A DNA stretch of 64,000 bases from an uncultured Clostridia bacterium (GCA_934149305.1 CAKPEF010000008.1:1-64000), one strand, 5' to 3'; counted from the stretch's first letter, positions 43,550 through 53,064 are shown. Program-made: numbers and translations. Notes: a model not told the origin generated them from the sequence alone.

Positions 43550-45697
43550 TTAGTTACAATCTTTCATTGATAACCCAACTTTTTTCTTTTCTAAATCTAT
43601 TTTTATAACTCTTACTTTTACTATATCGCCAACTGATACTACATCCATTGGATTCTTTATGTATTTATCGCTCATTTCAGATATATGAACTAGCCCATCG
43701 TTTTTTACACCTATATCTACAAATGCTCCAAAATCAATTACATTTCTAACTGTACCTGTTAATATCATACCTTCTTTTAGATCTTCTATTTTTAATACAT
43801 CGCTTCTTAAAACAGGCTTCGGCATTTCATCTCTCGGGTCTCTACCTGGTTTTTGAAGCTCTTTTATTATGTCTTTAATAGTAGGAACACCTATATTTAA
43901 TTCTGTTGCTAACTTTTCTGCATTTACTGTATTCAAATTTACTCTAATCTCTGCTGATTTATCTTTTAAGTCTTGTACTTTAAATCCGATTTGCTCTAAA
44001 ATCTTTTCTGCTGTTTCATAACTTTCTGGATGTACTGATGTGTTATCTAGCGGATTTTCTCCATCTGTTATTCTTAGGAAGCCTGCACATTGTGTGTACG
44101 CTGCCGGTCCTAACTTTGATACTTTTAAAAGTTCTTTTCTGTTTTTTAATTTTCCTTTTTCGTCTCTGTATTTAACTATATTATTTGCCACTGTTTTGCT
44201 TATTCCTGAAACATATTTTAAAAGTGATGGTGTTGCTGTGTTTAAATCTACTCCAACACTGTTTACTGCATCTTCTACTACACCTGTTAAGCTTTCATCC
44301 AATTTGTTCTGATTTACATCGTGCTGATATTGACCAACGCCAATGCTTTTAGGGTCTATTTTTACAAGTTCTGCAAGTGGATCTTGTAGTCTTCTTGCAA
44401 TTGAAATTGCTCCTCTTAGTGATACATTTATATCTGGATATTCTTCTGTTGCGAGCTTTGAAGCAGAATATACAGAAGCTCCAGCTTCACTAACTATTGC
44501 ATAATGAATATCGTGTTTTACATCTTTTATCATGTCTGCAACAAACATTTCTGATTCTCTTGAGGCTGTTCCATTTCCAATCGCTATCATGTTTATATTG
44601 TATTTATTTATTAGTTCTAATAATTTCTTTTTTGCCCCTTCAACATCATTTTGTGGTTCTGTTGGATATACTGTAGTTGTGTCTAAAAGTTTTCCTGTGT
44701 CATCTATTACTGCAATTTTGCAACCTGTTCTATAAGCTGGATCAAATCCCATTACTGTCAAGTTTTTAAGTGGTGCTTGAAGAAGAAGTTTTTTAGCATT
44801 TTGTCCGAATACTTTTATTGCTTTTTCTTCTGCTACCTCTGAAAGTTCATTTCTTACTTCATTTTCAACTGATGGTTTTATAAGTCTTTTATATGAATCT
44901 GCTATAACAAGCTCCATTGTATCTTTAAAGCTACCATCTTTTATTAAAATTCTTTTTTCTAGATATTCAATTATTTTATCATCTGTTCCATCAATTTTTA
45001 CTTTTAAAAATTCTTCTTTTTCGCCTCTGTTTATTGCCAAAATTCTATGACTAGGAATTCTTTTTACAGCCTCTTCGTAATCGTAATACATCTCATAAAC
45101 ACTTTTTTCATCCTTTGCTGCTTTTGTCACTATAATTCCATCTCTATATATGATTTTTCTTATATCTTTTCTATATTCTGCAACATCTGATATCATCTCT
45201 GAAACAATATCCATAGCACCAGCTATTGCATCCTCAACTGTTTCAACACCTTTTTCGGCATTTATAAAATCATTTGCTATTTCTTTCAAATCTTTCTTTT
45301 CTTTTTGTTCAAACAATATAACAGCAAGTGGCTCTAAACCTTTTTCTTTTGCGATAGTTGCTCTTGTTCTCTTCTTTTGTTTATATGGTCTATATAAATC
45401 TTCTACTTCTGTCATTGTAACGGCAGTTTCAATTTTGCTTTTTAGTTCATCATCTAATTTTCCTTGCTCATCAATAAGTCTTATAACTTCTTCTTTTCTT
45501 TTTTCAAGGTTTCTCAAATATGTAAGTTTATCAAATAGTTCACGAAGCTCTACATCAGAAAGTTCTCCTGTTTGCTCTTTTCTATATCTAGCTATGAATG
45601 GAATTGTGTTTCCTTCATCTATTAACTTAACAGCATTTTCAACTTGAAAAGGCTTTAAATTCAATTCCTCTGCAATTTTTGTTTCTATCAAATTCAT
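43550..45697 (-). CDS. tex: Tex-family S1 RNA-binding protein
   Basis: A 715-residue Tex protein. N-terminal helical HTH parts (NTIPFIARYRKEQTGELSDVELREL), a YqgF/RNase H-like central domain (VMGFDPAYRTGCKIAVID), HhH motifs (DLNTATPSLLKYVSGISKTVANNIV) and a C-terminal S1 domain (GMILTGTVRNVIDFGAFVDIGVKNDGLVHISE) appear in order. It binds nucleic acids and affects transcription, but its exact role is unsettled. Confidence 0.95.
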   Translation of the reverse strand: MNLIETKIAEELNLKPFQVENAVKLIDEGNTIPFIARYRKEQTGELSDVELRELFDKLTYLRNLEKRKEEVIRLIDEQGKLDDELKSKIETAVTMTEVEDLYRPYKQKKRTRATIAKEKGLEPLAVILFEQKEKKDLKEIANDFINAEKGVETVEDAIAGAMDIVSEMISDVAEYRKDIRKIIYRDGIIVTKAAKDEKSVYEMYYDYEEAVKRIPSHRILAINRGEKEEFLKVKIDGTDDKIIEYLEKRILIKDGSFKDTMELVIADSYKRLIKPSVENEVRNELSEVAEEKAIKVFGQNAKKLLLQAPLKNLTVMGFDPAYRTGCKIAVIDDTGKLLDTTTVYPTEPQNDVEGAKKKLLELINKYNINMIAIGNGTASRESEMFVADMIKDVKHDIHYAIVSEAGASVYSASKLATEEYPDINVSLRGAISIARRLQDPLAELVKIDPKSIGVGQYQHDVNQNKLDESLTGVVEDAVNSVGVDLNTATPSLLKYVSGISKTVANNIVKYRDEKGKLKNRKELLKVSKLGPAAYTQCAGFLRITDGENPLDNTSVHPESYETAEKILEQIGFKVQDLKDKSAEIRVNLNTVNAEKLATELNIGVPTIKDIIKELQKPGRDPRDEMPKPVLRSDVLKIEDLKEGMILTGTVRNVIDFGAFVDIGVKNDGLVHISEMSDKYIKNPMDVVSVGDIVKVRVIKIDLEKKKVGLSMKDCN

Positions 45698-45722
45698 TAT
45701 ATAACTCCTCTCTAATTTCTTG

Positions 45723-46091
45723 CTAATTAAGTCCTATATAATATGCCAAATCATATATCGTATTTATTACTTGTTCCTTAAATATTATTAGTGCTACTGC
45801 CAATATCAATATTATTATAGTGGCTATTATCCTGCCTTTTTTGGATGTTTTCTTTTTAACTATAGTCACGATACCTACTATAAATGCTACTATGGCTAAC
45901 AAAATTCCTCCTAATTTAGCAGCTAATAATCCAAGTGGTGCAGGATCGTATGCTGGTGGACCATACAAAATCATTGGTGGTTCTATTCCGTATAACGGTT
46001 CTACTGCTGGCATTCCATATAATACTTTTTGCTTTAAACCTATAAAAAATGCTCCTACAGCCACTAATATTTTTCCTAACTTGTTTTTCAT
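45723..46091 (-). CDS. YG-P-rich membrane protein next to a radical SAM enzyme
   Basis: A 122-residue protein with three membrane helices (about 8-20, 53-76, 84-108). The loop after the first helix (residues about 24-51) is a repeated Tyr-Gly-Pro-rich stretch: LYGMPAVEP, LYGIEPPMI, LYGPPAYDP. Its ATG overlaps the radical SAM stop by 4 bases (ATGA). YG-P motifs next to SPASM enzymes suggest it is the modified substrate. That is inference; no known family is claimed. Confidence 0.65.
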   Translation of the reverse strand: MKNKLGKILVAVGAFFIGLKQKVLYGMPAVEPLYGIEPPMILYGPPAYDPAPLGLLAAKLGGILLAIVAFIVGIVTIVKKKTSKKGRIIATIIILILAVALIIFKEQVINTIYDLAYYIGLN

Positions 46092-47182
46092 TTTACTGCC
46101 TCCTTTAACAATTTGTTTAAGCATAAATTGGGTTTATTCTCTTCAAAATTCCACGTATGAAGTGAATCTCCTTTGCAATATTTATAATCCTTGCATTTTT
46201 CGCATTCTGTGCATTTTTGCCTATCTTCATTTCTAAACCATTTAAAGCCATTTTCCCAGGTGTTTACGAAATCATCTTTTCTTATATTGCCTTGTATTAG
46301 ATCTTTTCTTCTTGGTACATTCGGACACACAAAAATATCCCCATTATAGAGTATACTTCCTGTTAAATAACCCGTATGGCAGAAAAAACTTTGACCTCTT
46401 ACTTCTTTTTCATCTTTCATTCCTAAAAAATGTGAACAACCATATGTAATATCAAATTTTGAATGTCTTCTTTTGTCTTTTATAAAATCTATGAGTCTTC
46501 TATAATCGTTTGTATCTAAAGCAATGGTTGCATTATCGTTTGCTCTGCCTATCGGATCCATATTTACAATTCGCCAAGAATCGACTCCTAAATCTTTCAT
46601 AACTTTATATAATTCATCTAATTCATTTATTGATGATTTGCTTACAACTGTTGTAACTTGCAAACAATATAAAAATTTCGCTTCTCTTAATTTTTTTATA
46701 TTCTGCATTATTTTTTTATAAGAACCAGGCACGCCTCTAAATTCATCATGTGTTTTATCAAGTCCATCTATACTTATTGAAACTGTACCCATTTTAGTTT
46801 CTTTCATTTTTGATATAATCTCATCGTTTATTAAAATTCCATTCGTTGTCATTCCCCATTTATATCCTAAATCACTTGCATATTTCATTACCTCAAAAAG
46901 ATCATCTCTAACTAGTGGCTCACCACCTGTAACATTTATAAGTATTTTAGATGCATCATACTTCTCGGATATTGATTTAAATGCATTTTTAATCTCTTCT
47001 GTTCTTAATTCATCTGTTAATTTTGTTTGTTCACCAGCCCTACTTCCACAATGTTTGCACCTAGCATTACATCTTAATGTTGTTTCCCAAAACAAGTTTT
47101 TTAGCATTGGTTTCTGCGACAAACTTTTCCTATATTCATATGTAAGTTCTGCTTCTCCAATTTTCATTATTTCTTTGAACAT
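46088..47182 (-). CDS. Radical SAM/SPASM maturase
   Basis: A 364-residue radical SAM protein. The CxxxCxxC cluster motif is TTLRCNARCKHCGSR (residues about 33-47) and the GGEPLVRDD motif follows. The C-terminal SPASM-like region has CPNVPRRKDLIQGNI and many Cys (CTECEKCKDYKYCKGD). Such enzymes install thioether, C-C or other links in peptides or proteins. The next gene, overlapping by 4 bases, encodes the YG-P-rich membrane protein, the likely substrate. Confidence 0.85.
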   Translation of the reverse strand: MFKEIMKIGEAELTYEYRKSLSQKPMLKNLFWETTLRCNARCKHCGSRAGEQTKLTDELRTEEIKNAFKSISEKYDASKILINVTGGEPLVRDDLFEVMKYASDLGYKWGMTTNGILINDEIISKMKETKMGTVSISIDGLDKTHDEFRGVPGSYKKIMQNIKKLREAKFLYCLQVTTVVSKSSINELDELYKVMKDLGVDSWRIVNMDPIGRANDNATIALDTNDYRRLIDFIKDKRRHSKFDITYGCSHFLGMKDEKEVRGQSFFCHTGYLTGSILYNGDIFVCPNVPRRKDLIQGNIRKDDFVNTWENGFKWFRNEDRQKCTECEKCKDYKYCKGDSLHTWNFEENKPNLCLNKLLKEAVK

Positions 47183-47328
47183 AACTTTTTCCTTTCATAT
47201 GTCTTATTTGTTATATCATTTTCAATTATATAGAAACTGCTTGTTTTATGCAATAGAAAAGATTTTTAGAAATTTTTGTTTGTCTCGAATATTACAAATA
47301 AAAATGAATATTTTTACTCACAAAAATA

Positions 47329-47368
47329 AAAGAAACATGAATAGCTAACTTCTTATTCATGTTTCTTT
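47329..47368 (-). terminator. Intrinsic terminator
   Basis: A perfect stem AAAGAAACATGAATA/TATTCATGTTTCTTT about 20 bases past the stop of the gene at 47389. Confidence 0.8.
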
Positions 47369-47388
47369 ATTGGTTTGGTTTTAAAATT

Positions 47389-47724
47389 TCATTCTTCGCC
47401 ATAATTTGATAAGTATTCTTGCCCCACGAACAGATCTAATTGCTTTGCAAGCTCTTGTTCTCCTTCTAAGATTTCGATTTTTTTGAAAATTTTCTCTACG
47501 AACATTCCACTTTGGTAGCAAAAGAAATACCTTTCAAGGTCTTCTGTCACCACTTCTAGCATTCCGCCTTCTTTCATGTCGTACCTGTTCCACGGAACGA
47601 TTACTTTGGGTGGATCTATTTCAGTATATATCATATACCGAATAACACCCTTTGGTTTTTTTGAAACTTTTACAACGGAGTTTCTGTAATAAAAAAGCTC
47701 GCTTGGATGCAAAGAAAAGTCCAT
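47389..47724 (-). CDS. Hypothetical protein, atypical composition
   Basis: A 111-residue soluble protein of mixed alpha/beta (VVKVSKKPKGVIRYMIYTEID, PWNRYDMKEGGMLEVVTEDLERYFFC) that I cannot assign. It looks richer in GC than its surroundings and has an in-frame CGG at 47638-47640 (VIRYM). Reading that CGG with a +1 skip would hit a stop two codons on, so here CGG must be sense if the gene is expressed. It has its own terminator and is probably acquired. Confidence 0.55.
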   Translation of the reverse strand: MDFSLHPSELFYYRNSVVKVSKKPKGVIRYMIYTEIDPPKVIVPWNRYDMKEGGMLEVVTEDLERYFFCYQSGMFVEKIFKKIEILEGEQELAKQLDLFVGQEYLSNYGEE

Positions 47725-47803
47725 AATAACCCCCCAGACAAATTTGTTTTACACCTTTATTTTACTGTATTTATGGCGTATTTGCAAGTATATTTTACAA
47801 TAA

Positions 47804-47837
47804 AATGAGTGCCTTATTTTTACTTCAAGCACTCATT
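47804..47837 (-). terminator. Intrinsic terminator
   Basis: The stem AATGAGTGC/GCACTCATT is followed on the minus strand by ATTTTAT, directly after the gene ending at 47844. Confidence 0.75.
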
Positions 47838-47843
47838 ATCCTT

Positions 47844-48296
47844 TTATTTTTTGAATATTCTTCTAAAGAATCCTTTTTCTTCTTTGGCTACATCTATTGT
47901 AGTTTCTTCTGCTTTTTCTATGTCTTCTTCTTTTATTTTTTCTTTTTCTCTAGCCTCATTTATTTTTTTAAATATATTATCTGATGAATACATTTCTCTC
48001 GTTTTATTTTCTTTTTTTAATGAATTTTGCTGTAGCATTGCCATAAATTCATCTTTTTCTTCTTTAGTTTCTATCCAATAGTTTAATTCAAGTAACGCAA
48101 GCATTGCTAAGGTTTCTCGTTTTACATTTTGCTCTATTAAACTTTTATCAGCATCATACACAGGATTATATGTTTCTAACCTGTTTGATTTTATTAAATC
48201 ATATAATTTTTGGGGTATTTTATTTACATATTCTTCTTCCATAATATTTAATATACTATAAACTTCTGAATACACTTCTTTTGTTTTTATATCCAT
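47844..48296 (-). CDS. Hypothetical helical protein
   Basis: A 150-residue protein with an N-terminal helical domain (EVYSILNIMEEEYVNKIPQKL, ETLAMLALLELNYWI) and a charged tail ending in GFFRRIFKK. The N-terminal half looks like a conserved clostridial family of unknown function. ATG 48296 follows GAGGAG, which lies inside the end of the preceding gene, so the two are coupled. Confidence 0.6.
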   Translation of the reverse strand: MDIKTKEVYSEVYSILNIMEEEYVNKIPQKLYDLIKSNRLETYNPVYDADKSLIEQNVKRETLAMLALLELNYWIETKEEKDEFMAMLQQNSLKKENKTREMYSSDNIFKKINEAREKEKIKEEDIEKAEETTIDVAKEEKGFFRRIFKK

Positions 48297-48300
48297 ACCG

Positions 48301-49668
48301 CTATTCTCCTCTATCATTGTCATTATCTTGAAGTGGCTCTTGAGTTTGACTTGGCTCTTGAGCTTGGCTTTGGTCTATCCCTGTTCTTATAGTTTTGGCT
48401 GCGCCTTCAACATCTGCTGGTGTTATTTCTGCATCTTTTATATCTTCACGATTTTTATTCCTTGAACGTTTTTTGCCTTTATTTCTAGCTTCATTTCCTT
48501 TTCTTCTTTTAGCCTCTTCTTCCTCTTCTTTTTCGGCCTCCTCAGCTAATCTTTTAGCTTCTGCCTCTGCCTTTTCTTTGGCTTCTGCCTCTGCTTTTTC
48601 TTTGGCTTCTGCCTCTGCCTTTTCTTTGGCTTCTGCCTCTGCTTTTTCTTTGGCTTCTGCCTCTGCCTTTTCTTTGGATTCTGCCTCTGCCTTTTCTTTG
48701 GCCTCTGCTTCTGCTTTTTCTTTGGCTTCTGCCTCTATTTTTTCCTTTGTTTCTTTTATTTGCTTACCTATTACTTCTTTAAAAGCTTTATGTAATTGAT
48801 ATAATTTGGCCAACTTCTCATTTGGATCAGTTATTTTATCGAAATCTTCCATACATGTGATACCCTCAATTCCAAACTGTGTAAGGTCAAGTGAACTGTT
48901 AGTTTGACTAGGTTGTGGCTGAGGTTGTTGATTTTGCTTTGGCTGTGGCTGAGGTTGTTGATTTTGATTTGGTTGTGGTTGAGGTTGTTGATTTTGCTTT
49001 GGCTGTGGCTGAGGTTGTTGATTTTGCTTTGGCTGTGGTTGAGGTTGTTGATTTTGATTTGGTTGCGGTTGAGGTTGTTGATTTTGATTTGGTTGTGGCT
49101 GAGGTTGTTGATTTTGATTTGGTTGTGCTACCCCTCTCAAATTATTGTACGCATTATTAAAGCTTAAGCTTTCTGACTGTCGAAAAGAATCTGCCTCTCT
49201 TTTTATTTCTGCGTTTTTTTCCTCTTTTAAATATACCTTTTCAGCATATGATTTTAAAGAATCTTGCATAGCATTTCTCATTTTACTATAAATTTCATTT
49301 TCAAATTTCAAATTTTCCAAAAGTTTGTCATCCGGATTTTCATATAGACTTTCTATATCATTTCGATAATTTATCAATATTCTTTTATTTTGGCTTTGGG
49401 CAGCTAATTCACCTTCTACTTTCTTTAGATCTGTTTGAAGAACTGATAATTTCTCGTATCTATCTTTTTCAGATATGCTATTATCATTTTTTACTGCTTC
49501 TATCTTTCTTTCTAGTCTATTTTTTTCTTTTTCCAATTCTTTAATCGTTCTTTCGAGCTCTCTAACATCTTTAAGGATACCCAACTTGTCTAGTCTCTTA
49601 TCTTCTTCGCTAAGAAAAAATCTCTTAACTCCAAGTGTCATTTTATCTTTTATTCCTGTTATTTCCAA
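48301..49668 (-). CDS. Repeat-rich coiled-coil protein (QPQPNQNQ and KEKAEAEA repeats)
   Basis: A 455-residue cytoplasmic protein with no signal. N-terminal coiled coil (about 30-170). Then seven 10-residue repeats of the type (N/K)QNQQPQPQP (DNA about 48910-49125), a short folded segment (LTQFGIEGITCMEDF) and about seven 8-residue KEKAEAEA repeats (DNA about 48545-48740). A Lys/Arg-rich tail closes it. TTG 49668 follows GGGGGAG. Both tandem arrays are prone to length change. Possibly a flexible spacer or scaffold; function unknown. Confidence 0.65.
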   Translation of the reverse strand: MEITGIKDKMTLGVKRFFLSEEDKRLDKLGILKDVRELERTIKELEKEKNRLERKIEAVKNDNSISEKDRYEKLSVLQTDLKKVEGELAAQSQNKRILINYRNDIESLYENPDDKLLENLKFENEIYSKMRNAMQDSLKSYAEKVYLKEEKNAEIKREADSFRQSESLSFNNAYNNLRGVAQPNQNQQPQPQPNQNQQPQPQPNQNQQPQPQPKQNQQPQPQPKQNQQPQPQPNQNQQPQPQPKQNQQPQPQPSQTNSSLDLTQFGIEGITCMEDFDKITDPNEKLAKLYQLHKAFKEVIGKQIKETKEKIEAEAKEKAEAEAKEKAEAESKEKAEAEAKEKAEAEAKEKAEAEAKEKAEAEAKEKAEAEAKRLAEEAEKEEEEEAKRRKGNEARNKGKKRSRNKNREDIKDAEITPADVEGAAKTIRTGIDQSQAQEPSQTQEPLQDNDNDRGE

Positions 49669-49771
49669 AATAATCACTCCCCCTTTTATTACATTTTTGC
49701 AAAATCCACTCACGCTAGCAATATTATACTATTTTTTTGTGTTTATGTCAACTCTGTCATATGTTTGTTAA

Positions 49772-49893
49772 CGTTCGGCTTAATTTATGACAAATGCCAA
49801 ATTATAATATTTTTATGGAGCACGCTTAAGCTTAAGCTACATTTTTTATACCAATATGTTTATTTGGGCGCTGATTTTATTTGTTTATGGAGC
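49772..49893 (+). repeat. Intergenic palindromic repeat, copy H and truncated second unit
   Basis: GACAAATGCCAAATTATAAT, ATTTTTATGGAGCACGCTTA, AGCTTAAGCTACATTTTTTA, then GCGCTGATTTTATTTGTTTA and TGGAGC. The start of a second unit (about 49875-49893) is cut off by the 3' end of the giant prepilin-like gene, whose last codons GCT CCA TAA are the complement of the repeat's TTATGGAGC. Confidence 0.82.
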
Positions 49894-52800
49894 TAATACT
49901 ACTCTAAAGCCTATCTCTTGTGCTCCTGCACCATCAGTTTTGCCTACATTAAACATTCCTGCATCTTCTGAGTATGCCCCTCCTCTTGTGAAGAATGGCT
50001 CGGCGCCACTTGGATACTGTATTTTTCCGTTGTTCCATACAACATTGCTCTCTTTTGATATTTCTCCTATTGCATCACCATATACTGAAGAGTTTAATTT
50101 GTAGTTTTCTAAGCTTGTGTCTTCTGCACTTTTACTATACGCTTGTGCCATATACATTTCTTTTTGAAGATTATCTCCATTTGATAATACTGTGTTTGCG
50201 TTTGCTACATAAGATGCTGTATATTCGTTTGCACCTCCAACCATATCGTATACTCCATATATATTTTTTGTTGTACTTGCCTCGTATCCTGCTTCTGTTT
50301 TATATCCATATCTATTTTCAAATATTGTTTGAGATGTTGTTGCGTAGGTTGCTCCTGAGTTTGTTGTGCCACCACCTGTTATCATATTGCTTGATAAATT
50401 AACTTTTATTTCGTGTCCGTTTCTGCCATATGCACTATATGCTAGGTAGCATACTGCACCCCACTCACTATTTTTTATTAAGTGTGATGACATATTTGTA
50501 TTCATGTTTTTAGCCAATGTATAGGCATCGTTAATTTTCATATTTGTCGTACTCATTACATTTGGTACTGTCTTTATCTCTGCATTATTGCTTCCTACTG
50601 AGGTAAATGTTGCATCTGCCTTACTTGCTTCGAATTTTGATACCCAAATTCCAGTAAGCGTTCTATTCCAATTTCCATTTGAATTTACTGTTGTGTCTAT
50701 GCCATATGAGTTAAACGCTGGATGTACTATATAATCACTTTTTACTTCTCCAGCCGATGCATCATACAAACTTTTTCTTTGTTTTGTTGTGGCATCGTAA
50801 TAAAAATCGCTATCAGCTCCTGCCAAAAATACTATATCTATATCACCATATTTTGTTTTTACATTTTCTTCTGTTGATAATGTTTTTCCATCTGGCAAAT
50901 AATATCCATATACATTGCTTGTAGAGTATGCGGTATCTTTGTAATATCCTTTTATTTCTGTTTTTGATATGTCTGCATAATAAATTATTTTATATGCATA
51001 TCTTGGTATCCATACAAAATAACTCCCCTCTACAGTTTTGGCATTTGCCCATTTTGATTCACCTTTATCATCTATTCCATTTCCCATTTTGTAGTCGTAC
51101 CAAATTCTGCTTACGCCATTTTCATCTTTTTGTGTTACTGCATTTATTTTTACTTCTGTAGGATTTGTTTTGCTATCTGTCCATGTTATTGCTTGCATAT
51201 TTTCTATTTTTGGTGCGTTTGGTATTGATGATATTTTTTTGTTAGGACATTTTAAAAGTGAATATTCTGATTCTATCGGTCCATTTCCTGCCACATCAGT
51301 TGCTCTTGTTCTTATATAATAGCTCTTTCCATTTTCTAATAATTTTTCAATGTCACTTACTCTACTATACCATTTGTATAGTGTCACATCTTCTTTTGAT
51401 ATGTTTTCTAAAATTCCGTATTCTATTTTAGCAATTCCGCTTTCTAAATCTTCTTGATTTGATGTTATTGTTAGTTTTAGACTGTTTGTAATATCCACCT
51501 TTGGTGCCTTTGTTGTTGGCATTGTTTTATCAACTATTACACTATCTGTTAAAGCTTCGTATATTAGGTTTCCACTTTCATCTAGTTTTTCTGCTGTGTA
51601 ATAAGCATATACTGTAACTTTGCCTGATGCGCTTGTCCCTATATCAAATTCATAGTCTCCATTTGAAGATACATATGATGTATAATTTGATATGTTCTTT
51701 GGATCTTTTGCTTCATCTGTTGTTATTAACATTTTTGTTGCACCTTGTGAACGAATTCTTAATTTCACCAAATTTGAATTTACATATTCTCCATTTTTTA
51801 TTATATTAAAAACCGAGTTATCTAACAATTTTGTTTCGTAAGTAATTAGTTTGCTATCTAATAATACTTTTCTAGAAACACCTTCTAAGTCACTTACTTT
51901 ATTACCAGCATAATCTTCTACATAAAGCACTATATTAGGAACTGTGTCACCATAAGGTGTTCCTGTACTATCACAAAAATCTTTATTTGAATTATTTAAT
52001 ACATCTAATTCGGTCTTAGTCATATTTAGTTCATCTTCTAATTCTGCTATTTCATCACCAGAAACTGCTGGGTCTAGAGCTTCTATTTTATTTTCTAAGT
52101 CTTGTATATCTGCCGTTAATTTATTGTAGCTTTCTATATATTTTTTGTAGTTTTCTCCATATGTGTATAGTTCTCTTGCTCCATCTTGATTTGTTATATC
52201 TTCTACACCTTTTATTTTATAATAAATTTTTTCTATGTTTATTCCTGTTTCGTTATCAATAAGTGTTACTTGTCCATTTGAAATTCTATCTCCTGTGATT
52301 TCTATCTTAGGATTTATATCGTCTATTTTTGTTATTACTACATTTACTACTTTTGCATATCCCTCTTCATTTTCAGCGTAAAATGAAACTACACCATTTT
52401 CTGTTATCTCAACCGTTTCACCATATATAAAGAATTTTCCTTTATCTTTAAATTCTTCTGCCGTTATTGGTCCTGGCACATAATATTTAAATGTCCATGT
52501 TGATGCTATAGTTTCAAAATCAGGCACAGACAAAATTAGTTTTGCTTTGCTTGCCCATGTAAGTGGGTTTCCTGATATGACTACCTCAAAATTTGTCCCG
52601 TCTGAATATGTTCTGTCTTTTCCTCTCATTTCATCTGTAACTGTATAGTATTCTGTACCATTATGAATGGTACTTCTTGTAACATAAATTCTAAGTGAAT
52701 TTTCATTTACAACATATCCTCTTTCGTAATCACTTAGATGTATTCGTTCTAATTTATTTAAATCAACAAAATAGTATGCACCTGCATCATTTTTGTCTGC

Positions 52801-53064
52801 TTGTGTTCTTATTTTTTCATACTCATCTGTGTTAGTTGTAATTGGATTATTGTTTGCGTCATACTGCACAGGAAGTATATGTTTTTCCATATAGTATTCT
52901 TTTACAAATTCTTCAACTTCTTGAAGATCATTCATAAAATTAGTTATGTCTTTATCTTTTGTCATACTCTTAAAAGAAAGGATTGCTGTTGTTGATAATA
53001 TAAGCATTACTGCAATTGTAATTACTAGTATTCCTAATGAATATCCTTTTTCATATTTTATCAT
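49885..53064 (-). CDS. Large prepilin-like surface protein with C-terminal SUMF1-like domain
   Basis: A 1059-residue protein beginning MIKYEKGYSLGILVITIAVM, a class III (type IV pilin-like) signal: a short basic leader, G-Y and a hydrophobic helix. Ig- and fibronectin-like extracellular domains follow (about 150-570, including AEGYAKVVNVVITKID). The C-terminal half (FVWIPRYAYKI, GIWVSKFEAS, NSEWGAVCYLAYSAYG, YDMVGGANEYT, FTRGGAYSEDAGMF, GFRVVLAP) resembles the formylglycine-enzyme/C-type-lectin-like fold. Probably a surface adhesin or minor pilin. ATG 53064 after GAGGTGGAG. Confidence 0.75.
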   Translation of the reverse strand: MIKYEKGYSLGILVITIAVMLILSTTAILSFKSMTKDKDITNFMNDLQEVEEFVKEYYMEKHILPVQYDANNNPITTNTDEYEKIRTQADKNDAGAYYFVDLNKLERIHLSDYERGYVVNENSLRIYVTRSTIHNGTEYYTVTDEMRGKDRTYSDGTNFEVVISGNPLTWASKAKLILSVPDFETIASTWTFKYYVPGPITAEEFKDKGKFFIYGETVEITENGVVSFYAENEEGYAKVVNVVITKIDDINPKIEITGDRISNGQVTLIDNETGINIEKIYYKIKGVEDITNQDGARELYTYGENYKKYIESYNKLTADIQDLENKIEALDPAVSGDEIAELEDELNMTKTELDVLNNSNKDFCDSTGTPYGDTVPNIVLYVEDYAGNKVSDLEGVSRKVLLDSKLITYETKLLDNSVFNIIKNGEYVNSNLVKLRIRSQGATKMLITTDEAKDPKNISNYTSYVSSNGDYEFDIGTSASGKVTVYAYYTAEKLDESGNLIYEALTDSVIVDKTMPTTKAPKVDITNSLKLTITSNQEDLESGIAKIEYGILENISKEDVTLYKWYSRVSDIEKLLENGKSYYIRTRATDVAGNGPIESEYSLLKCPNKKISSIPNAPKIENMQAITWTDSKTNPTEVKINAVTQKDENGVSRIWYDYKMGNGIDDKGESKWANAKTVEGSYFVWIPRYAYKIIYYADISKTEIKGYYKDTAYSTSNVYGYYLPDGKTLSTEENVKTKYGDIDIVFLAGADSDFYYDATTKQRKSLYDASAGEVKSDYIVHPAFNSYGIDTTVNSNGNWNRTLTGIWVSKFEASKADATFTSVGSNNAEIKTVPNVMSTTNMKINDAYTLAKNMNTNMSSHLIKNSEWGAVCYLAYSAYGRNGHEIKVNLSSNMITGGGTTNSGATYATTSQTIFENRYGYKTEAGYEASTTKNIYGVYDMVGGANEYTASYVANANTVLSNGDNLQKEMYMAQAYSKSAEDTSLENYKLNSSVYGDAIGEISKESNVVWNNGKIQYPSGAEPFFTRGGAYSEDAGMFNVGKTDGAGAQEIGFRVVLAP

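Noticed and set aside
48904..49167. Long plus-strand frames opposite the QPQPNQ repeats
   Set aside because: They are mirror frames of the repeat-coding minus gene and have no ribosome site.
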